From Pasteurella multocida subsp. multocida OH4807 (lineage in GTDB: Bacteria; Pseudomonadota; Gammaproteobacteria; Enterobacterales; Pasteurellaceae), in contig CP004391.1 of assembly GCA_000973525.1 (NCBI GenBank), positions 62,001 through 126,000 on the forward strand: DNA of 64,000 nucleotides, written 5' to 3'. The notes below the pieces were generated by a model. The model was not told the DNA's origin. It saw only the letters and a program-made list of their open reading frames with translations, and did not search any database. Positions within the stretch are counted from its first letter, which is position 1. Every line of letters starts with the position of its first letter. A program made the translations under genes and the position numbers. Below, one piece after another: positions 33,680-46,183 of the stretch.

Positions 33680-35413
33680 TTACATTTTTTCGACCGTTTT
33701 AATACCTAATAGCGCCAAACCTTGTTTTAAGGTGTTAGCGGTCAGTAAGGCGAGTTTCAAACGGCTTAGTTTTACTTGTTCATCTTCATTATTTAAGATT
33801 GGACAATGTTCATAGAATGAAGAGAAGATTCCCGCGAGTTCGTATAAGTAGCTACACAAAACATGTGGTGTTCCTTCTTTGGCAACAACGTGAATTGCCT
33901 CTTCAAATTGTAATAATTTTACTGCTAAAGCATGCTCTTTTTCGTCAATAATCGCGACATTAACCGCTTTTAAATCATGTTCTGTGAGTTGGCTACGATT
34001 AAAGATTGAACGAATACGGGTATAAGCGTATTGCATATATGGCGCCGTATTTCCTTCAAAACTCAACATATTATCCCAATCAAAGACATAATCGGTTGTA
34101 CGGTTTTTCGATAAGTCAGCATACTTAACCGAACCAATTGCTACAGCCTCAATGACCGCCCTTTTCTCTTCTGCAGAGAGTGCACTACTTTTTTCTTCAA
34201 TTAACTGACTAGCACGCTCTATCGCTTCATCTAATAAATCGGCGAGTTTAACTGTTCCACCTGTACGGGTTTTAAACGGTTTTCCATCTTTACCTAACAT
34301 CATGCCAAAATTTTTATGCTCAAGTTGGAAATGATCGGGTACATAACCTGCCTTACGTGTAATTAGCCAAGCTTGTTGCATGTGTTGACTTTGTCGTGTA
34401 TCAGAAAAGACCAAAGCACGATCTGCTTTTAACGTTTCATAACGGTATTTGGCTGCCGCAATATCCGTTGTGGTGTATAAGAAACCGCCATCTTTTTTCT
34501 GAACGATTACCCCCATTGATTCGCCATCTTTGTTCTTAAATTCATCAAGATAAACAACCCACGCGCCTTCATCTTCAACGGCTAAACCTTGCTTTTTCAG
34601 GTCTTCTACGATACTTGGTAACATAGGATTATATAAACTTTCCCCCATGACATCTTTTTCGGTAAGTGTCACATTGAGTCGTTCGTAATTTTTCTGATTT
34701 TGTTGCATCGTGATATCTACAAGTTTTTTCCACATTACGCGACAATATTCATCTCCACTTTGGAGTTTCACTACGTAGTGACGGGCTTTTTCTGCAAACG
34801 CTGGATCAGCGTCATAGTGTTCTTTCGCCGCACGATAAAAAGCCTCTAAATCACTTAACTCCATTTCTGAAGCCTGTTCATTTTCCATTTTTTCAAGATA
34901 GGCAATCAGCATGCCAAATTGTGTGCCCCAATCACCTACATGGTTAGCTCGAATGACATGATTACCTAAAAATTCGAGGGTACGCACCACCGCATCGCCA
35001 ATAATTGTCGAGCGCAAGTGTCCTACGTGCATTTCTTTGGCAACGTTAGGTGAAGAGTAGTCGGCTACGACGGTTTGTTGCTCTTCTGCTGTTACCCCTA
35101 ATTTTTTATCACTAAAAGCGGCATCAATCTGTTTAGCTAACCAATTTTTATTTAAGAAAATATTAATAAATCCAGGTCCTGCAATTTCTATATGATCAGC
35201 AATAGCACTTAAATCAAGATGTTGAATAACATGCTGAGCAAAGTCTCGGGGATTCATTCCTGCTTTTTTGGCGGCTGCCATGATACCGTTTGCTTGATAA
35301 TCACCAAATTGGGCTTTACTTGATTGACGTACAAGGGCATCACATTGTGAGTCAGCACCTGCAGAGATCATGGCTTGTGTTATCTTGTGAGAGAGAATAG
35401 ATTGAATATTCAC
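33680..35413 (-). CDS. argS: Arginyl-tRNA synthetase
   Basis: Class I synthetase charging tRNA-Arg. 577 residues; an Add1-like N-terminal domain, then the HIGH-type motif [12 protein letters not shown] near residue 130, and a C-terminal DALR anticodon-binding helix bundle beginning [14 protein letters not shown]. As in many ArgRS enzymes no canonical KMSKS is seen; the region [17 protein letters not shown] serves that place. Length equals the E. coli enzyme. Confidence 0.97.
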   Translation of the reverse strand: MNIQSILSHKITQAMISAGADSQCDALVRQSSKAQFGDYQANGIMAAAKKAGMNPRDFAQHVIQHLDLSAIADHIEIAGPGFINIFLNKNWLAKQIDAAFSDKKLGVTAEEQQTVVADYSSPNVAKEMHVGHLRSTIIGDAVVRTLEFLGNHVIRANHVGDWGTQFGMLIAYLEKMENEQASEMELSDLEAFYRAAKEHYDADPAFAEKARHYVVKLQSGDEYCRVMWKKLVDITMQQNQKNYERLNVTLTEKDVMGESLYNPMLPSIVEDLKKQGLAVEDEGAWVVYLDEFKNKDGESMGVIVQKKDGGFLYTTTDIAAAKYRYETLKADRALVFSDTRQSQHMQQAWLITRKAGYVPDHFQLEHKNFGMMLGKDGKPFKTRTGGTVKLADLLDEAIERASQLIEEKSSALSAEEKRAVIEAVAIGSVKYADLSKNRTTDYVFDWDNMLSFEGNTAPYMQYAYTRIRSIFNRSQLTEHDLKAVNVAIIDEKEHALAVKLLQFEEAIHVVAKEGTPHVLCSYLYELAGIFSSFYEHCPILNNEDEQVKLSRLKLALLTANTLKQGLALLGIKTVEKM

Positions 35414-35501
35414 TGTATTTTGATACCTAAATTATGAATTAATAAAATAATCGGCTATGATACCGTTCTTTATCTATTCAGAAAAGATACTCATACAAAA
35501 A

Positions 35502-36089
35502 ATGATAAATTTTAAGCAAAACAACGTCCTTTTAAATAATGAAACCGCGCTTGTACAAACATTTTTATCTTTTGAAGAAAAAATACAGCAATTAGCTCAA
35601 GCGATGAATTTAACGTTAAATGAGTATGAAATTGATCACATCGCCTTGCGTGCTAACACAAAGGCGTTAGCAAAATATTGGCTGACACATTTCTTAAAGT
35701 GCGGTACAATTTTGAGCAATAATATCGTCAATGGACGGATGATTTATTTAATCAAATTAAATCAGCCCTTGTGTTTAGCAGGGCAACGCATTGACGTGAT
35801 AGAATTACCTTTTCCAAAAGATAAAATTTATTCTGTTGAAGGATGGGAACATATTGAAGTGGTGATACCTTTTCTACAACATGAGACAACAGAAGAATGG
35901 GTAAAAAGGATTAATCTTTTGTTTTTGCGGAACCAATTAACGACATTAGCAGTCAAAGTGAGCGAACCGAAAGTGGAAGGGGAGCAGTTACCTAACCCAT
36001 CTATTGCCGTCAGCTTTGCAGATAATCGAGATAATCATACCTGCATTAAGATTCATCCTTATAATATCAAGCAAGTTATTGAGGTTTAG
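35502..36089 (+). CDS. yecM: VOC-superfamily protein YecM
   Basis: 195 residues from ATG 35502; the frame opens at 35457, but the shorter form matches E. coli YecM, and neither start has a good ribosome-binding site. Family markers: YEIDHIALRANT near residue 45, NNIVNGRMIYLIKLNQPL, VIELPFPKDKIY, EGWEHIEVVIP and LPNPSIAVSFAD, with His residues spaced like vicinal-oxygen-chelate metal ligands. Catalytic role unknown. Divergent neighbour of argS, as in E. coli. Confidence 0.88.
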   Translation: MINFKQNNVLLNNETALVQTFLSFEEKIQQLAQAMNLTLNEYEIDHIALRANTKALAKYWLTHFLKCGTILSNNIVNGRMIYLIKLNQPLCLAGQRIDVIELPFPKDKIYSVEGWEHIEVVIPFLQHETTEEWVKRINLLFLRNQLTTLAVKVSEPKVEGEQLPNPSIAVSFADNRDNHTCIKIHPYNIKQVIEV

Positions 36090-36098
36090 TAAGCAAAG

Positions 36099-36410
36099 AT
36101 GAAAAATGCAATTATGTTAGCCTGCGTGACGGCACTCAGTGTGGCGTTAGTCGCGTGTACAAAAAATCATAATGATCACTATTATAACAATGGGTATCGC
36201 GCTGAAATTCTTTTCAGTGAATATAATGGTGAGAATTTATTGATTACAGTTCGTAAAAACGACTGTGAAAACAAAGAAGGTCCATTGGAAATGATTCAAA
36301 TAGACCACAAATATGATTCAACCTTAGTTGTTGGTGCTTGTGTTCGAGTACTAGAGAATCAAGAAGGATTAAAGAATATTTCAACGTTTAATCCAAAATC
36401 ACCTATATAA
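36099..36410 (+). CDS. Small lipoprotein related to the C-terminus of Pcp/SlyB
   Basis: 103 residues with a lipoprotein signal (SVALVAC lipobox, Cys at 20). The C-terminal segment IDHKYDSTLVVGACVRVLEN parallels VVQKYDASLMPGARVRIVGG of the next protein, but the glycine-zipper membrane segment between lipobox and this part is absent. It looks like a shortened paralogue, presumably anchored to a membrane by its lipid only. Just 23 bases separate it from pcp. Confidence 0.72.
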   Translation: MKNAIMLACVTALSVALVACTKNHNDHYYNNGYRAEILFSEYNGENLLITVRKNDCENKEGPLEMIQIDHKYDSTLVVGACVRVLENQEGLKNISTFNPKSPI

Positions 36411-36433
36411 TTTTATTTTCAGGTAGGAGTTTT

Positions 36434-36898
36434 ATGAAAAAAATTACATTAGCATTAGCTATTTTAATGAGTTTAGGTTTAGCAGGTTGTGCCAATACTG
36501 ACATTTATAGTGGTAATGTTTATGAAGGCAATCAATCAAAAGAAGTGCGTTCAATTAGTTACGGAACAATCGTTTCAAGTCGTCCTGTGAAAATTCAAGC
36601 GGATAACCAAGGCGTCTTAGGTTCAGTCGGCGGTGGCGTACTGGGTGGTATTGCAGGTTCTGGAATCGGTGGCGGCACAGGGCAAATGATCGCAACAACT
36701 GTCGGTGCGATTGCGGGTGCGGTGATTGGTAGCAAAGTTGAAGAAAAAGCAACTCAAGTGGATTCACTAGAACTGGTTATCAAAAAAGATAATGGTCAGG
36801 AAATCGTCGTTGTACAAAAATATGATGCGAGTTTAATGCCTGGTGCACGCGTGCGTATCGTAGGTGGTTCAAAAGTGAATGTCTCTGTAATTAGATAA
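36434..36898 (+). CDS. pcp: Outer membrane lipoprotein Pcp/SlyB family
   Basis: 154 residues: lipobox LGLAGC (Cys near 19), then YGTIVSSRPVKIQ, a glycine zipper (about residues 57-95, GSVGGGVLGGIAGSGIGGG) and a C-terminal beta domain ending VVQKYDASLMPGARVRIVGG. The family contributes to outer membrane stability; SlyB in enterobacteria forms protective rings around outer membrane proteins. H. influenzae Pcp is the nearest named protein. GTAGGAG precedes the ATG. Confidence 0.9.
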   Translation: MKKITLALAILMSLGLAGCANTDIYSGNVYEGNQSKEVRSISYGTIVSSRPVKIQADNQGVLGSVGGGVLGGIAGSGIGGGTGQMIATTVGAIAGAVIGSKVEEKATQVDSLELVIKKDNGQEIVVVQKYDASLMPGARVRIVGGSKVNVSVIR

Positions 36899-36915
36899 AC
36901 TTTTGTCTTTTAGAT

Positions 36916-36956
36916 AAAAGGCTTTCAGTTTTGTCTGAAAGCCTTTTGTTTTTTAG
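36916..36956 (+). terminator. Terminator after pcp
   Basis: 13-pair stem AAAAGGCTTTCAG/CTGAAAGCCTTTT followed by T-rich sequence. Confidence 0.9.
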
Positions 36957-37055
36957 TTGGTACGTGAATAAGAAGATTTTTTATAATTTCTTTTTAAATA
37001 CATGATAGAATTATGTGATTTTTTATTTCGTTTTATTTATTCACAGGGCTAATCA

Positions 37056-38138
37056 ATGAAACCAAGTATTATCAGTAAATTAGAAAGTTTAAAAGAGCGT
37101 CACGAAGAGCTAGAAGCACTGCTAGGTGAAGCTTCTGTTATTAGCGATCAGGATAAATTTCGTGCGTATTCAAAGGAGTATGCGCAATTAGAAGATGTCG
37201 TCAAGTGTTTTGCGCGTTGGAACCAATTACATAACAATATCGAAGAAGCGCAGTTTTTATTAGATGATCCAAGTATGAAAGACATGGCTCAAGAAGAAAT
37301 TGAACTGTGCAAGGAAGAAGTCGAACAAGTTGAGCAGCAATTACAAATTCTCTTATTACCTAAAGATCCGAATGATGAATATAACTGCTATTTAGAGATC
37401 CGAGCGGGAACGGGCGGCGATGAAGCGGGTATTTTCGCTGGCGATTTATTCCGTATGTACAGTCGCTATGCAGAAGGCAAACGTTGGCGAGTCGAAGTAC
37501 TAAGTGCGAATGAAAGTGAACAAGGTGGCTATAAAGAAATCATTGTAAAAGTCAGTGGTGAAGGGGTATACGGTCAACTTAAATTTGAATCTGGTGGACA
37601 TCGCGTTCAACGAGTACCAAAAACTGAATCACAAGGTCGTATTCATACCTCAGCTTGTACAGTGGCTGTGATGCCTGAATTACCTGAGTCTGAATTACCT
37701 GAAATCAATCCATCAGATTTACGTATTGATACTTATCGTTCTTCTGGGGCAGGGGGACAGCACGTTAATACAACGGACTCTGCGGTACGTATTACACATA
37801 TTCCAACGGGTATTGTGGTGGAGTGCCAAGATGAACGATCACAACATAAAAATAAAGCAAAAGCATTGTCTGTGTTAGCTTCACGTATTGTCCAAGCTGA
37901 AAAAGAACGCCAGGAACAAGCACAAGCAGATACGCGTCGTAACTTGTTAGGTTCGGGTGACCGATCAGATAAAATTCGCACATATAATTACCCACAAGGT
38001 CGTGTTACGGATCACCGTATCAATTTAACGGTATATCGTTTGGAAGAAGTGATGAATGGGAAAATTGATGAGCTGATTCAACCTATTATCACAGAATATC
38101 AAGCGGATCAATTAGCCGCGTTATCTGAACAAGCATAA
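37056..38138 (+). CDS. prfA: Peptide chain release factor 1
   Basis: Terminates translation at UAA and UAG. 360 residues. The stop-codon reading region contains [11 protein letters not shown] close to the PxT-type anticodon loop ([15 protein letters not shown]), and the GGQ motif is [17 protein letters not shown] near residue 235; its glutamine is the substrate of PrmC encoded downstream. Starts the prfA-RDD-prmC-sirB1-kdsA cluster. Confidence 0.97.
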   Translation: MKPSIISKLESLKERHEELEALLGEASVISDQDKFRAYSKEYAQLEDVVKCFARWNQLHNNIEEAQFLLDDPSMKDMAQEEIELCKEEVEQVEQQLQILLLPKDPNDEYNCYLEIRAGTGGDEAGIFAGDLFRMYSRYAEGKRWRVEVLSANESEQGGYKEIIVKVSGEGVYGQLKFESGGHRVQRVPKTESQGRIHTSACTVAVMPELPESELPEINPSDLRIDTYRSSGAGGQHVNTTDSAVRITHIPTGIVVECQDERSQHKNKAKALSVLASRIVQAEKERQEQAQADTRRNLLGSGDRSDKIRTYNYPQGRVTDHRINLTVYRLEEVMNGKIDELIQPIITEYQADQLAALSEQA

Positions 38139-38195
38139 AGCTGTGAACCTCGCGAGCGTGATTGAGACGTTGAGTGGCATCCGAGGAAATAACAT

Positions 38196-38687
38196 ATGCA
38201 GCATAATAAGAAGAAAGCGAGCGGGTTCTCTGAACCTGCCTTTTTTATTTCTGATGAGGTTCAATTAGCAAATCGTTTTAAACGTTTTATGGCTAATTGG
38301 ATAAATCTGATTTTTTTATTTATCCTGTTCTCTATTTCGGTTGTTGCTTATGAATATTGTGCTGAGAAGACAAAACAGTCAGTAGATATCTTATTGTATT
38401 GGTTGTTATCTATGACTTGTTATTTGTTTGTACAATTAGTTTTAATGAAATATTATGGGCAAACTTTAGGCAAGCATCTGCTAGGTCTCACTGTCGTGAG
38501 TCAACAAGATTATCGTCGATTACCTTACTGGCGTTATATTTTACGTGAGCTATTAGATATATTATTTTGTTTATTACAACTCCCTTTTTTGGTGAGTCTT
38601 ATGATGATGTTAAAAACAAAACAGTGGCGTTCTTTATCGGATATGTGCGTCTCTTCTGTTGTAATTGAAATAAAAAATAAACGTTAA
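38196..38687 (+). CDS. RDD-family membrane protein
   Basis: 163 residues with three predicted helices (about 33-53, 66-88 and 117-140). The RDD pattern appears as NRFKRFMANWINLIFLF and, later, YGQTLGKHLLGLTVV and WRYILRELLD. Function of such small RDD proteins is unknown; some act in ion exchange or regulation. Its TAA overlaps the prmC ATG (TAAATG), so it is coupled to the methyltransferase gene. Confidence 0.85.
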   Translation: MQHNKKKASGFSEPAFFISDEVQLANRFKRFMANWINLIFLFILFSISVVAYEYCAEKTKQSVDILLYWLLSMTCYLFVQLVLMKYYGQTLGKHLLGLTVVSQQDYRRLPYWRYILRELLDILFCLLQLPFLVSLMMMLKTKQWRSLSDMCVSSVVIEIKNKR

Positions 38688-40015
38688 ATGGATAAGCATA
38701 CTTTTGACAAACAACGGGTATTTGATATTACCCCTAACTATTTAGCCTGTTTAGTGATTGCGGGAGTGAAAACCACAACCTGTTCTGGTCGACTTTTGTA
38801 TGATATTCGGCGGGAAGCACTGCCTCAAGTGAATGAGGTGGTACAAATCTTAGACTCTCAACATCGACCTTTTGCCACAATCAAATTGCATACAGTTGAG
38901 CAATTTGCGTTTGGACAAGTACCAAAAACCTATGCTCAAATGGAGGGAGAAGAGTACGAGGAATGGTTTGAACATCATCAAGTATTTTTTAATCAACAGT
39001 TAGCAGAGTTGAGATGCCTAGAAGTTGATCAATACACAGGTGTTTGCGATAAAAATGTGACAGCTGATTTTCAAGTAATATGTGAACAATTTTGTGTCGT
39101 GCATATTGAACCCAAAAGTTATGCAGAGTGGCTGAGTTTCGCAGAAAAAGTACTCTTAGAGCGCACGTTTAATGACCCGTATCTTAATATAAAACGTGAT
39201 ATCCAAGTGTTGCTGTCTTTTGTGACAGGGCGAAATAAAGCTGCTATTTTAGCCTTTCCAGAAACATTGCTTTGTACAGAACAATTACAACATCTTGCCC
39301 AGTTATTAGTTCGTCGCGCTAACGGTGAACCGATAGCTTATATTATTGGTGAGAAAGAATTTTGGTCATTGCCGTTAAAAGTCTCGCCAGACACCTTAAT
39401 TCCACGTCCAGATACGGAGATCTTGGTAGAAAAAGCATTGGAAATCGCGCTATTCCGTTTAAATGCACCAGATTTCTCTGGGGAGTTAACCATTTTAGAC
39501 CTTGGAACAGGAACGGGGGCTATTGCCTTGGCGCTAGCCGCAGAGTTAATGCCTTGTGCGAAAAAGCGCGGAGTCAATGTGAAGATTTTAGGGGTAGATG
39601 TCGTGCCAGGGGCTGTTGAGTTGGCCAAGCAAAATGCGCAACAACATCAACTTGAGGTGGAATTTGTACAAAGTCATTGGTTTTCGGCACTGACGTCAAC
39701 TATGAGGTTCGATGTTATTGTAAGTAATCCACCTTATATTGATGCGTATGATGTTCATCTTTCTCAAGGTGATGTGCGTTTTGAACCTCGAAGTGCGTTA
39801 GTGTCTGAGCAACAAGGTTATGCAGATTTACAAGAGATTATTCAACAAGCACATCATTTTCTGAAAGATGGCGGCTATTTGTTAGTCGAACACGGCTGGC
39901 GACAAGGGGAAAAAGTGCGGTCTATTTTTCAAGAAAATCAATGGCAAGCCATTTCAACAATACAAGATTACAGCAGTAATGAGAGAGTGACCTTAGGTGT
40001 TTGGGGGTTAACAGA

Positions 40016-40019
<4 letters not shown>
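38688..40019 (+). CDS. prmC: Release factor glutamine methyltransferase PrmC with N-terminal ASCH domain
   Basis: 443 residues in one unbroken frame. Residues 1-142 form an ASCH-type RNA-binding domain (LACLVIAGVKTTTCSGRLLY, VNEVVQILDSQHRPFATIKL, YEEWFEHHQVFFNQQLAELR, FQVICEQFCVVH). Residues 150-443 are PrmC/HemK: PIAYIIGEKEFW, LIPRPDTEILVEKAL, LDLGTGTGAIALAL (SAM loop) and SNPPYID near 346 (NPPY catalytic motif). PrmC methylates the GGQ glutamine of release factors and normally is about 280-300 residues, so this is a fusion. Neighbour order prfA-prmC-sirB1-kdsA matches E. coli. Confidence 0.92.
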
Positions 40020-41675
<1,656 letters not shown>

Positions 41676-41768
41676 CGTTTTTTTTGATAAAAAATACATG
41701 GGCGTTTTTGTGTGTTTATATTGTTAGCGATATGCCATTGCGAAATGCTGTATCATGGTTAGTAAAAG

Positions 41769-41795
41769 AAAACCTCTACATAGAGGTTTTTTCTT
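41769..41795 (+). terminator. Terminator after kdsA
   Basis: AAAACCTCTA/TAGAGGTTTT stem then T-run. The remaining gap to 41905 shows only AT-rich promoter-like sequence. Confidence 0.85.
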
Positions 41796-41905
41796 TAATA
41801 GGCTGGATGTATTGAGCAATAATGTGATTTTATAAAATTTGTATTTGCTATCTCAATTCAAATTGGACACAATACTTATTCATTGCAATATTAAAGGAGT
41901 GACCA

Positions 41906-42856
41906 ATGTTAAAAATCGTTTTTCTTGATAGTACTGCTATTCCGAAGCACATTCCGATTCCTCGTCCTCGTTTTGAACATGAATGGATTGAGTATGAATA
42001 TACCTCGTCGGATCAAGTTGTTGAGCGTATGCAAGATGCAGAAATTGCAGTAACCAGTAAAGTTGTGTTTAGTCGTGAAGTGATGCAACAATTACCGAAA
42101 TTGAAGCTGATCGCGATTACGGCAACAGGAACGAATAACGTCGATTTAGTGGCGGCTAAATCGCTTGGTATTGCAGTGAAGAATGTGACAGGTTATTCCG
42201 CTACAACAGTACCTGAACATGTATTAGGTCTCATTTATGCGTTAAAACATAGCATCATGAGTTGGTATCGTGATCAACTCTCTGCCAAATGGGCTGATAG
42301 TAAACAATTCTGTTATTTCGATTATCCGATTACGGATGTAAAAGGGTCAACCTTAGGTGTTGTTGGTAAAGGGTGCTTAGGTTCTGAAATTGGTCGTTTA
42401 GCAACTTTACTCGGCATGAATGTTCTTTATGCAGAACACCGTGGTGCGACAGCTTGTCGGGAAGGCTATACCCCATTTGAAGAAGTATTAAAACAGGCTG
42501 ATATCATTACGCTACATTGTCCATTAACTGAAACCACACAAAATTTAATGAATAAAGAGACACTGGGATTAATGAAGAAAGGTGCTTTTTTAATTAATAC
42601 AGGGCGTGGTCCATTAGTGGATGAACGAGCGCTAGTGGATGCTTTAGAAAGTGGGCATTTAGGCGGAGCAGCCGTAGATGTGTTAGTAAAAGAACCGCCA
42701 GAGAAAGAGAATCCTATTATTCAAGCTGCGACACGCTTACCAAATTTAATTGTGACACCACATATTGCTTGGGCATCTGATAGCGCAGTGACTACACTGG
42801 TCAACAAAGTGACACAAAATATTGAAACCTTTGTTAAAGAGGAATTTAACCTATAA
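41906..42856 (+). CDS. D-2-hydroxyacid dehydrogenase (glycerate dehydrogenase-like)
   Basis: 316 residues. NAD-binding loop appears as GVVGKGCLGSEIGRLA near 153-168, with Lys inside the usual GxGxxG. The catalytic Arg lies in NTGRGPLVDERAL near 235, the Glu in DVLVKEPP near 263, and the His in TPHIAWAS near 288. Most like HprA glycerate/hydroxypyruvate dehydrogenases; exact substrate cannot be read from sequence. A single transcription unit with an AAAGGAG site. Confidence 0.88.
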   Translation: MLKIVFLDSTAIPKHIPIPRPRFEHEWIEYEYTSSDQVVERMQDAEIAVTSKVVFSREVMQQLPKLKLIAITATGTNNVDLVAAKSLGIAVKNVTGYSATTVPEHVLGLIYALKHSIMSWYRDQLSAKWADSKQFCYFDYPITDVKGSTLGVVGKGCLGSEIGRLATLLGMNVLYAEHRGATACREGYTPFEEVLKQADIITLHCPLTETTQNLMNKETLGLMKKGAFLINTGRGPLVDERALVDALESGHLGGAAVDVLVKEPPEKENPIIQAATRLPNLIVTPHIAWASDSAVTTLVNKVTQNIETFVKEEFNL

Positions 42857-42937
42857 TAACAAAATATCGTGAGGTTATTGCATAAAGTACATGCAATAAT
42901 AGCACGATATTTTTTATTGCTACTTTTTTAGGAAAAT

Positions 42938-44128
42938 ATGACATTTTCAGTTCCTTTCTTTATTGCCTTACGTTATTGGCGAGCAAAAAGTGCGGATCGT
43001 TTTGGACGATTAGTGACGAATTTAGCGAGTATTGGCATTGTATTAGGTGTGATGGCACTTATTATTGTTTTATCGGTGATGAATGGGTTAGAACAACATC
43101 AAAAACAACAAGTACTTGCGGATCTACCTCATGCGATCATTATTCCCAAACACCAACCTATCGCGTTAACTGATAGCACCTTAACCTTGCCAGATAATGT
43201 GGTAAAAGCTGTTCCTATTAATCAAACGTCTGTCATTTTACAAACGGCAAAAGGCGTGAGTGCAGGTCAAGCAATTGGTGTTCAGCATTTGTCTGATGAT
43301 CCCTTATTATCTACGATTTTCAACACTGAATTTGAACACGTTTTGCCATCAGGTGCGTTTAATGTTGTGATTGGCTCATCATTAGCACAAAAATTACAAC
43401 TTCATGTCGGTGATAAAGTACGCCTAATGATTACTGACAATAGTCAATATACGCCTTTTGGTCGTGTCCCTGTTCAACGTTTATTTACTGTGAGTGATAT
43501 CTATTATACGAATGCAGATGTATCAAGTTATCAAATTTTTGTGAATCTAAGTGACATTGGTCGTTTGATGCGTATTCAACCAACACAGGCTCAAGGCTAT
43601 CGATTATTTTTAAATGATCCTTTTCAAATTGTGACGCTTCCACAGTTTTTTAGTCCAGAAGCATGGACTATTAAAGACTGGCGCGAGCAAAAAGGGGAGT
43701 TTTTTCAAGCGGTCAGAATGGAAAAAAATATGATGGGCTTGTTGATTAGTTTGATTATTATCGTGGCAGTTTCCAACATCATTACCTCTCTGAGTTTAAT
43801 GGTGGTGGATAAGCAAGGAGAAATTGCCATTCTGCAAACTCAAGGGCTGAATAAAAGCCAAGTGCGATCCATTTTTATTTATCAAGGTTGTTTAGTTGGG
43901 AGTGTTGGCACAGTCATCGGGACTATATTAGGTATATTTGTCACATTCAATTTAGATCGTTTAGTGAATTTGATTAATCCGCAAGGTATTTATCTGCCTA
44001 CCGCACTCGAGCCAGCTCAACTCGCGATCATTATTGGTTTTTCTTTACTTTTATCGCTGCTTTCAACGATTTATCCAGCTTATCGTGCTACAAAAATTGA
44101 ACCTGCAGAAGCATTACGTTATGAATAA
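42938..44128 (+). CDS. lolC: Lipoprotein-releasing complex membrane subunit LolC
   Basis: With LolD and LolE it extracts outer-membrane lipoproteins from the inner membrane and hands them to LolA. 396 residues, four helices: one near residue 30, three in the C-terminal third (from about 265, 310 and 360), flanking a large periplasmic domain. The C-terminal [20 protein letters not shown] and [18 protein letters not shown] are typical of the MacB-like permease family. LolC is assigned by position first and by the hook-bearing family layout. Confidence 0.92.
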   Translation: MTFSVPFFIALRYWRAKSADRFGRLVTNLASIGIVLGVMALIIVLSVMNGLEQHQKQQVLADLPHAIIIPKHQPIALTDSTLTLPDNVVKAVPINQTSVILQTAKGVSAGQAIGVQHLSDDPLLSTIFNTEFEHVLPSGAFNVVIGSSLAQKLQLHVGDKVRLMITDNSQYTPFGRVPVQRLFTVSDIYYTNADVSSYQIFVNLSDIGRLMRIQPTQAQGYRLFLNDPFQIVTLPQFFSPEAWTIKDWREQKGEFFQAVRMEKNMMGLLISLIIIVAVSNIITSLSLMVVDKQGEIAILQTQGLNKSQVRSIFIYQGCLVGSVGTVIGTILGIFVTFNLDRLVNLINPQGIYLPTALEPAQLAIIIGFSLLLSLLSTIYPAYRATKIEPAEALRYE

Positions 44129-44144
44129 AAAGGCTGCAAACGAA

Positions 44145-44828
44145 ATGAAAAAACATTTATTACATTGTCAGAATATTAGTAAGTTTTATCAAGAAGGGCA
44201 AATTCAGACTCAGGTATTGAAAGATGTCTGCTTTTCTATGGAAGAAAATGAACTGGTGGCGATTGTCGGTAGTTCGGGCTCAGGTAAAAGTACGTTGTTA
44301 CATACATTGGGTGGATTAGATCAACCGACGCAAGGGGAAGTGTTTATTAAAGGGCAATCCTTGCAAAAAGCAAGTCCAAATCAGTTAGCAAAATTGCGTA
44401 ATCAATATCTTGGCTTCGTGTATCAATTTCATCATTTAATGGCGGATTTTACGGCATTAGAAAATGTCATGATGCCGATGTTAATCGGACAGCAAAATAA
44501 AACAGAAGCCAAAGACCGTGCAGAAAAAATGTTAGCAGCAGTGGGGTTATCCCATCGTATTTCACACCGCCCTTCAGCCTTGTCTGGCGGTGAGCGTCAA
44601 CGTGTCGCGATTGCTCGGGCATTAGTCAATCATCCTGCGTTAGTGTTAGCTGATGAGCCAACAGGAAATTTGGATCGTAAAACAACGGAAAGTATTTTTG
44701 AGTTAATCCAACAGCTGAATCAAGAACAGAATATTGCTTTTCTCTTAGTCACTCATGACTTAAATTTAGCTGAAAAATTAACCCGTCGCTTGGTGATGCA
44801 AGACGGTGTCTTACGTGAGGAAGGGTAA
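44145..44828 (+). CDS. lolD: Lipoprotein-releasing ATPase LolD
   Basis: 228 residues; ATP-binding subunit of LolCDE. Walker [10 protein letters not shown] near residue 42, Q-loop in [15 protein letters not shown], signature [17 protein letters not shown], Walker [13 protein letters not shown], and the switch His in [11 protein letters not shown] 44145 is aligned with Haemophilus LolD; ATG 44121, overlapping the lolC stop, would add eight residues. The frame stays open far into lolC, but that part is not LolD. Confidence 0.95.
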   Translation: MKKHLLHCQNISKFYQEGQIQTQVLKDVCFSMEENELVAIVGSSGSGKSTLLHTLGGLDQPTQGEVFIKGQSLQKASPNQLAKLRNQYLGFVYQFHHLMADFTALENVMMPMLIGQQNKTEAKDRAEKMLAAVGLSHRISHRPSALSGGERQRVAIARALVNHPALVLADEPTGNLDRKTTESIFELIQQLNQEQNIAFLLVTHDLNLAEKLTRRLVMQDGVLREEG

Positions 44829-46082
44829 ATGAATACGCCTTTTTTTATTAGTTGGCGCTATCAGCGCAGTAAGCAAAAAAATCGTCTAGTAACATTGATT
44901 TCTACATTCTCCAGTATTGGCATTGCATTAGGTGTCGCGGTGTTAATTCTTGGTCTAAGTGCAATGAATGGCTTTGAACGAGAATTAAATCATCGCATTC
45001 TTTCTGTGGTTCCCCATGCTGAAATCATGATTTATCCCAATGGCAGCCAAGCGCCAGCTATCGAAAATAGTGCATCGTTAATCCAGCGTCTTGTGCAACA
45101 TGAACAAGTTCGGGGGATTTCACCTTATGTGAGTTTTACCGCACTCGTCGAAAATGGGACGAAGCTGAAAGTCGTGCAAGTGAAAGGGATTGATAAAACA
45201 CAACAAGATCAGGTCAGCACATTAGGGCATTTTGTTTTAGATCAGGCGTGGGAGCGTTTTGAACAACAAAGTGGCTTAATTTTGGGGTATGGAATTGCGC
45301 GTGATCTTGACGTGCAAGAAGGAGATTGGGTGACATTGCTGATCTCTCAACAGACAGAGAATAATCAATTGACTCAACCTGTGCGCCACCGTATACAAAT
45401 TAGCGGTATTTTGCGTTTAGATGGGCAGCTTGATCACAGTTATGCCTTGCTCCCTCTTCGTCAGGCACAAGAATTATTAGGGCTGACATCTGCACAAATT
45501 CACGGTGTTGAGCTAAAAGTCAGTCAGCCTTTTGCTGTACAATCTTTGCAGTATCCAATGCTACAAGACTATCCACAAGCGCTTTATGTTCAAAATTGGG
45601 TCAGTAAATTTGGTTATATGTACCGTGATATTCAGCTCATTCGTAGTGTGATGTATATTGCGATGGTGTTGGTGATTGGGGTCGCTTGTTTTAATATTAT
45701 TTCGACGTTGATCATGGCAGTCAAAGATAAACAAGGTGATATTGCAATTATGCGTACATTGGGGGCAAATAATCGTTTTATTAAACAAATTTTTGTTTGG
45801 TATGGCTTGCAAGCTGGCATGAAAGGGTGTTTAATTGGCATCCTTTTAGGTGTAATTTTGTCCTTGAATTTGACGCAAATCATTCATGGTGTTGAATCCT
45901 TAATCGGTAAAAAATTATTATCAGATGGTATTTATTTTGTCGATTTTTTACCAAGTGAGTTACATTGGCAAGATGTGTTGTTGGTTTTCATTTCGGCGTT
46001 AATGCTCAGTTTAATCGCCAGTTTATATCCAGCTAATCGAGCCGCTAAATTGCATCCCGCGCAAGTCCTCAGTAGCCATTAA
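44829..46082 (+). CDS. lolE: Lipoprotein-releasing complex membrane subunit LolE
   Basis: 417 residues, same topology as LolC: N-terminal helix at about 24-44 (STFSSIGIALGVAVLILGLS), periplasmic domain, and three C-terminal helices. The permease motif VKDKQGDIAIMRTLGANNRF and terminal YPANRAAKLHPAQVLSSH are shared with LolC. The start follows the lolD stop directly (TAAATG). LolE contacts the incoming lipoprotein in the family. Confidence 0.92.
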   Translation: MNTPFFISWRYQRSKQKNRLVTLISTFSSIGIALGVAVLILGLSAMNGFERELNHRILSVVPHAEIMIYPNGSQAPAIENSASLIQRLVQHEQVRGISPYVSFTALVENGTKLKVVQVKGIDKTQQDQVSTLGHFVLDQAWERFEQQSGLILGYGIARDLDVQEGDWVTLLISQQTENNQLTQPVRHRIQISGILRLDGQLDHSYALLPLRQAQELLGLTSAQIHGVELKVSQPFAVQSLQYPMLQDYPQALYVQNWVSKFGYMYRDIQLIRSVMYIAMVLVIGVACFNIISTLIMAVKDKQGDIAIMRTLGANNRFIKQIFVWYGLQAGMKGCLIGILLGVILSLNLTQIIHGVESLIGKKLLSDGIYFVDFLPSELHWQDVLLVFISALMLSLIASLYPANRAAKLHPAQVLSSH

Positions 46083-46183
46083 ATGTAATGTTTCGCGATG
46101 AGCGATAAATGATTTATTTTCAGGTGAGACCAGCGCCTCAGATTGACGTCATTTTTATGTAAAAAGAAGTAAGTGAGAGCAGT

